Source: Anatilimnocola floriformis (lineage in GTDB: Bacteria > Planctomycetota > Planctomycetia > Pirellulales > Pirellulaceae). From it: a stretch of DNA of 64,000 nt. The notes beneath the pieces were generated by a model. The model was not told the DNA's origin and ran no database searches. It was given only the letters and a program-made list of their open reading frames with translations. Both the position numbers and the translations under genes were made by a program. Numbering within the stretch: the first letter of the stretch is position 1; every line of letters starts with the position of its first letter. The DNA lies in the NCBI RefSeq assembly GCF_024256385.1, contig NZ_JAMLFW010000001.1:2914001-2978000 (forward strand), written 5' to 3'. Positions 60,486-64,000 of the stretch are shown here, one piece after another.

Positions 60486-61340
60486 ATGAACTCCTGCCGC
60501 AACTTGCTACTCATCGGCCTCTTCGTCGTTGCTCTCGCGCCGCGCACGTTTGCTGACGAACCGGCGAAGAAGTCGCTCCCGATCTATCGCGTTGACGCCA
60601 GCGACTTCGAAGCCAGTGAAGCCGACATTCGCGCGGTGTGCGATTCCGCGGCCAAGCAACTGTGGCGACACTTTCCGGAGTACGATCTCGAGCCGTTCGT
60701 GGTCACGCGAGGCAAGAGTGGGCCGATCGTACTGTATCAGCGCAACGACATGCGCGAGATCGTACTGAAGCTCGACACCAGCAACACGTTCTGGTCGCAG
60801 TACGCCTATCAGTTCGGTCATGAGTTCTGCCACATTCTCTGCCGCTATCGGCCAAGCGACGGCAAGAATCTGTGGTTCGAAGAAACCCTTTGCGAAACGG
60901 CGTCGTTGTATGTACTGCGCAGTATGGCCCGCGATTGGAAGAAATCGCCGCCCTACCGCAACTGGACCGACTATCGCGATAGCCTGCGCGACTATGCCGA
61001 CGATCAGATTCGCAAACGGGAGCACGTCCGCGAGATCCACGCGAGCGGCCTCGCCGCGTTTTACCGGTCGCACGCCGAGGAGCTGCGGAAGAACGCCACC
61101 AACCGCGAACTAAACGGCGCGATGGCCGTCGTGCTCCTCGCGCGACTCGAAGAGAAGCCCGAACATTGGGAAGCGGTTCGTTGGCTGAATGAAACCGCAG
61201 CGCCGAAGGATGAGGCGCTCACGGCCTATCTCGCGCGCTGGTATGCAGCCGCGCCGGAGAAGCATCAGCCGTTCATTCGCGACGTGGCCGAGCTGTTTGG
61301 GCACCCGATTGCAGTCGCCAAGCCTGCCGGTAACGAGTAA
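60486..61340 (+). CDS. Secreted HExxH metallopeptidase-like protein
   Basis: 284 residues from ATG 60486; the 21 earlier codons lack pattern. Signal peptide: LLLIGLFVVALAPRTFAD. The zinc motif is QFGHEFCHILCRY, and LWFEETLCETASLYVL supplies a likely Glu ligand, as in gluzincins. Four Cys residues flank the site, perhaps forming disulfides. It is divergent from the alpha/beta hydrolase. It is not closely similar to the HEFAH protein at 56485, so this is no recent duplication. The substrate is unknown. Confidence 0.75.
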   Translation: MNSCRNLLLIGLFVVALAPRTFADEPAKKSLPIYRVDASDFEASEADIRAVCDSAAKQLWRHFPEYDLEPFVVTRGKSGPIVLYQRNDMREIVLKLDTSNTFWSQYAYQFGHEFCHILCRYRPSDGKNLWFEETLCETASLYVLRSMARDWKKSPPYRNWTDYRDSLRDYADDQIRKREHVREIHASGLAAFYRSHAEELRKNATNRELNGAMAVVLLARLEEKPEHWEAVRWLNETAAPKDEALTAYLARWYAAAPEKHQPFIRDVAELFGHPIAVAKPAGNE

Positions 61341-61353
61341 GTAGTCATTCCCA

Positions 61354-61366
61354 GCCCGCAGGGCTC
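61354..61366. repeat. Small palindrome AGCCC-GCA-GGGCT
   Basis: AGCCC (61354-61358) pairs with GGGCT (61362-61366), 14 bases after the stop of the preceding gene. It may be part of a longer dispersed element reaching to GCGCTACAATG. It could serve as a weak terminator. Confidence 0.4.
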
Positions 61367-61371
61367 GCGCT

Positions 61372-61377
61372 ACAATG
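61372..61377 (+). promoter_or_regulatory. Candidate -10 box (TACAAT) for the MIP18-type gene
   Basis: GCTACAATGCC lies 37 bases before ATG 61415. The spacing suits a promoter with a short leader, but no -35 consensus is visible. Confidence 0.3.
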
Positions 61378-61414
61378 CCAGGGAGAAGTTCATTTCCCCA
61401 TTGCAGGTAATCCG

Positions 61415-61732
61415 ATGCCCATCAGCGAAGAAATCATTCGCGAAGAATTGAAAAAAGTAATCGACCCCGAGTTGTTCGTGAACATCATCGACCTCGGGCT
61501 CGTGTACGACGTGACGGCGAGCGAAACTCCCGAGGGGAAGTCGAACATCGCCATCCAAATGACGATGACCAGCCCCATGTGCCCGGCCGGCCCGCAGATG
61601 ATCGCCAACAGCAAGCAAGTGCTCGGCGCTGTCGAAGGTGTCGGCGAAGTCGAGGTGCGCATTGTGCTCGATCCACCATGGTCGCCTGATCGCATGACGG
61701 AAGAAGCCCGCGATCAGTTGGGGATTTTCTAA
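61415..61732 (+). CDS. MIP18/DUF59-family iron-sulfur assembly protein (SufT/PaaD-like)
   Basis: 105 residues, one domain. The pattern is complete: REELKKVIDPELFVNIIDLG, LVYDVTASE, TMTSPMCPAGPQMI with the conserved Cys, and VRIVLDPPWSPDRMTEEAR. The family acts in maturing Fe-S proteins in the cytoplasm. The gene comes 13 bases before gamma-glutamyltransferase. Confidence 0.93.
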   Translation: MPISEEIIREELKKVIDPELFVNIIDLGLVYDVTASETPEGKSNIAIQMTMTSPMCPAGPQMIANSKQVLGAVEGVGEVEVRIVLDPPWSPDRMTEEARDQLGIF

Positions 61733-61745
61733 GCTTGAGGCCGCG

Positions 61746-63470
61746 ATGTTGCGAGTTCCTGCCCTGCTTCTGGTGCTCCTAATGGCCGCTGATTCCGCTT
61801 CTGATTGCTGGGCCCAACCGCAAGCCGGTTACGAACGGTCGGGCGATATGCGCAATCAAAGTCGCAGCGTCGTGATGGCGAAGCACGGCATGGTAGCGAC
61901 GAGTCATCCGCTTGCAGCGCAAGCGGGGCTCGACGTGCTGAAGGCCGGCGGTTCGGCGGCCGATGCGGCGATCGCGGCCAATGCGATGCTGGGTGTCGTC
62001 GAGCCGATGAGCTGCGGCATTGGCGGCGATTTGTTTGTCATCTATTGGGACAGCAAGACCAAAAAACTCTACGGCCTGAACGGCAGCGGCCGCAGTCCGT
62101 ACAACATCTCGCGGCAAAAGTTGCTCGATAAAGGACTGACCGAGATTCCCTTCGATGGTCCTCTCTCTTGGTCGGTGCCAGGCTGCGTCGATGGTTGGGA
62201 AACGCTGCGAGCGAAGTTTGGCCGTAAGTCACTTGCGGAAGATATTTCCGCCGCGATTGAAACGGCCGAGGAAGGCTTTCCGGTCTCGGAAGTAATCGGT
62301 ACGGCCTGGCGGAGCAGCGCGAAGCATTTGCAGGAATCGCCCGACTCGGCGGCGACCTACTTAATCGATGGCCAGCGAGCTCCTGCAATTGGAGAGGTCT
62401 TTCGCAATCCGCGGCTGGCTAATTCATATCGCAAGATTGCCAAGGATGGTCCCGCTGCTTTTTACAAAGGAGACATCGCTGCCGAGATCGTGTCGTTTAG
62501 TGAAAAGAACGGCGGCTACTTTTCGTTGAAGGATTTTGCCGATCACACGACGACTTGGATCGAGCCGGTTTCGACGAACTATCGCGGCTACGACGTGTGG
62601 GAACTGCCGCCGAACGGCCAAGGGATTGCCGCGCTGCAGATTCTCAATCAGCTGGAACCGTTTGATTTGAAGAAGCTTGGCCATAACTCGGCGGAAATGC
62701 TGCATCTGTTTTTGGAAGCGAAGAAGTTGGCCTTTGCCGACCGGGCGAAGTTTTATGCCGATCCCGATTTCGGCAAACTGCCGACGGCGGAACTGATTTC
62801 GAAGGACTACGCTCGCAAGCGAGCGCCGCTGATCAACGCCAATCGCGCTGCGAGTGATGTTCCGGCCGGTGATCCGAAATTGGAAACCTGCGACACGGTT
62901 TATCTGACCGTCGTCGACAAGGATCGCAACTGCTGCTCGTTCATTCAGAGTATTTACAACGGCTTTGGCTCACAGGTGGTCGCGGGGAACACCGGCTTCG
63001 CGCTGCAGAACCGCGGCTGTCTGTTCGCGCTCGACGACAAGCACCTCAATCGCCTCGAGCCGCACAAACGGCCGTTCCACACGATCATTCCGGCAATGGT
63101 TACCAAAGACGACAAGCCGTGGTTTTGCTACGGCGTGATGGGTGGCGACATGCAGGCTCAAGGCCACGTGCAAATCCTGCTGAACATGATCGACTTCGGC
63201 ATGAACCCGCAAGCGGCAGGCGACGCGGCCCGCGTGATGCACACCGGCAGTGCCGATCCGACGGGAACGCCCGCCGATGGCAGCGGCACGGTGCATGTCG
63301 AAGCGGGCGTGAGCGATGCCGCCGTAGCTGGCCTGAAGGCCAAGGGTCACAAAGTATTCCGCAGCCGCGGTGGTTATGGCGGCTATCAAGGAATTCTTAT
63401 CGACTGGCAAAACGGCGTGCTGCACGGCGCGACCGAACCTCGCAAGGACGGCGCGGCGGTGGGTTACTAA
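61746..63470 (+). CDS. ggt: Gamma-glutamyltransferase
   Basis: 574 residues with a signal peptide (VPALLLVLLMAADSASDCWA). The precursor has GMVATSHPLAAQAGLDVLKA, GGSAADAAIAANAMLG and VEPMSCGIGGDLFVIYW in the large-subunit part. Autocleavage should occur before the Thr in ETCDTVYLTVVDKDRNC, which becomes the nucleophile of the small subunit. The following LQNRGCLFALDD and MGGDMQAQGHVQILLNMIDF are typical of the bacterial YwrD-like branch. It breaks down glutathione or other gamma-glutamyl compounds outside the cytoplasm. Confidence 0.94.
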   Translation: MLRVPALLLVLLMAADSASDCWAQPQAGYERSGDMRNQSRSVVMAKHGMVATSHPLAAQAGLDVLKAGGSAADAAIAANAMLGVVEPMSCGIGGDLFVIYWDSKTKKLYGLNGSGRSPYNISRQKLLDKGLTEIPFDGPLSWSVPGCVDGWETLRAKFGRKSLAEDISAAIETAEEGFPVSEVIGTAWRSSAKHLQESPDSAATYLIDGQRAPAIGEVFRNPRLANSYRKIAKDGPAAFYKGDIAAEIVSFSEKNGGYFSLKDFADHTTTWIEPVSTNYRGYDVWELPPNGQGIAALQILNQLEPFDLKKLGHNSAEMLHLFLEAKKLAFADRAKFYADPDFGKLPTAELISKDYARKRAPLINANRAASDVPAGDPKLETCDTVYLTVVDKDRNCCSFIQSIYNGFGSQVVAGNTGFALQNRGCLFALDDKHLNRLEPHKRPFHTIIPAMVTKDDKPWFCYGVMGGDMQAQGHVQILLNMIDFGMNPQAAGDAARVMHTGSADPTGTPADGSGTVHVEAGVSDAAVAGLKAKGHKVFRSRGGYGGYQGILIDWQNGVLHGATEPRKDGAAVGY

Positions 63471-63477
63471 TCTTGCG

Positions 63478-64000
63478 TTACTTACGCAACTGCTGGAACT
63501 CCGCCTCATCGCGCAGCGGCGTTGATTCCAGCAATTCATTCACGCCCTTTTGATCTTTAGCCGCCGCGGCTTGCAGCAGTTGCAGGCAGTGCTCGCGGCA
63601 GTAGGCCGCCGGATCTTGGCCGTTGATTTTGTCCTGGCCTTTCACCGTGGCAGCGAGTGGAATGCACTGCGCGAGAAACCGCGCGGCCTGCAGTTGCTGA
63701 TCGGCGTCTTCAGGATCGAGCGCGGCGAGTTGCACGCTGATGGGGGCTGCAGCCGAGGGTTCGCCTTGAGCGATCAGCCAGGTGGCAAAGGTTTCGAGAT
63801 GATCACATAGCCGGGCGCGATAGGCGACGGCGGCCTCGTTGGCCTTGAGGGCCCGCTGTTGCGATTCGATCGCTTGTTCCCAGTACCGGCGGGCGTCGCT
63901 ATTGGCGGCGCGCTTGGCGAGCAGTTGCGCGGCCGATTGCTGGAACAACCCCAGTTGGCTCCAGACGTCGGCGCGCTCGGGAAATTGCTCGGCGAGGCGT
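63478..64000 (-). CDS. C-terminal part of a TPR-like protein (partial, N-terminus outside window)
   Basis: The frame stays open past the right edge, giving about 174 residues. Helical repeats with the TPR spacing are seen (ADVWSQLGLFQQSAAQLLA, YWEQAIESQQRALKANE, LAALDPEDADQQLQAARFLA). I recall this type of ending in planctomycete serine/threonine kinases with TPR repeats, so the missing part may be a kinase; that is inference. It is convergent with ggt, eight bases apart. Confidence 0.7.
   Translation of the reverse strand, partial: RLAEQFPERADVWSQLGLFQQSAAQLLAKRAANSDARRYWEQAIESQQRALKANEAAVAYRARLCDHLETFATWLIAQGEPSAAAPISVQLAALDPEDADQQLQAARFLAQCIPLAATVKGQDKINGQDPAAYCREHCLQLLQAAAAKDQKGVNELLESTPLRDEAEFQQLRK

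Noticed and set aside
1-64000. Searched by eye for CRISPR arrays, tRNA or rRNA genes, transposases, integrases and attachment sites
   Set aside because: No regularly spaced repeats, no cloverleaf or rRNA stretches, and no DDE or recombinase motif were found.

Overview
The window is 64 kb of GC-rich bacterial chromosome. It most likely comes from a member of the Planctomycetota, close to the Pirellulales. The evidence is the protein families: a DUF1559 pilin-like protein with a type IV pilin N-terminus and a C-terminal DGH motif, tandem secreted ThuA-fold proteins, Tat-exported Gfo/Idh/MocA oxidoreductases, a CxPSR sulfatase, a CE15-type esterase, and a 1,908-residue surface protein whose N-terminus carries the LEQLEDRSLMAA anchor-type motif. 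I saw no rRNA, tRNA, CRISPR array, insertion sequence, phage gene or plasmid gene. Both window ends cut through genes.

Layout. 1-1133: ECF sigma factor and its membrane anti-sigma factor (minus strand). 1734-6231: an uncharacterised secreted HEWGTFTS protein, two ThuA-fold proteins and a membrane-anchored SGNH hydrolase. 6308-14271 (minus): CoaE, a MASE1-PAS histidine kinase overlapping a FixJ-type regulator, and a greatly enlarged Tex protein. 14443-17571 (minus): lipoprotein, DUF1559 protein, leucine-rich membrane protein. 17805-24093 (plus): a compact five-gene polyphosphate cluster (ROK kinase, Ppx/GppA-HD, Ppk1, SixA-like phosphatase, CHAD protein). 24072-33977: zinc-ribbon protein, Tat oxidoreductase-like proteins, a DacZ-like diadenylate cyclase coupled to an acetyltransferase, a nine-EF-hand protein and a divergent sigma factor. 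34179-42416: a receiver plus RsbW-like ATPase fusion, the giant surface protein and a dGTPase-like HD protein. 42592-53964: DUF4254 protein, MMPL exporter with a protease/pseudoprotease, CE15 esterase translationally coupled to a ferredoxin-MBL protein, MFS exporter, GNAT, VOC and Ohr proteins. 53998-60362 (minus): a tight six-gene run (alpha/beta hydrolase, phosphoesterase, MFS permease, HExxH protein, TIM-barrel protein, sulfatase). 60486-64000: a second HExxH protein, a MIP18-type protein, gamma-glutamyltransferase and the end of a TPR-like protein.

How the genes fit together. The clearest functional unit is the polyphosphate cluster: synthesis (Ppk1), breakdown (Ppx) and a polyphosphate-binding domain (CHAD), with a sugar kinase and a histidine phosphatase between or beside them. 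The second is the six-gene minus-strand run, whose content suggests uptake and breakdown of a sulfated or esterified organic substrate. Other genes are signalling pairs or secreted proteins of unknown role. Short self-complementary elements recur between genes (4167-4243, 24464-24491, 35127-35150, 43221-43249, 61354-61366), and TACAMT boxes recur 37-93 bases before several starts.

All functional calls come from reading protein motifs and gene context; no database search was possible. Start codons were moved inward from the longest open frame when a Shine-Dalgarno sequence, signal peptide or coupling to a neighbour supported it.
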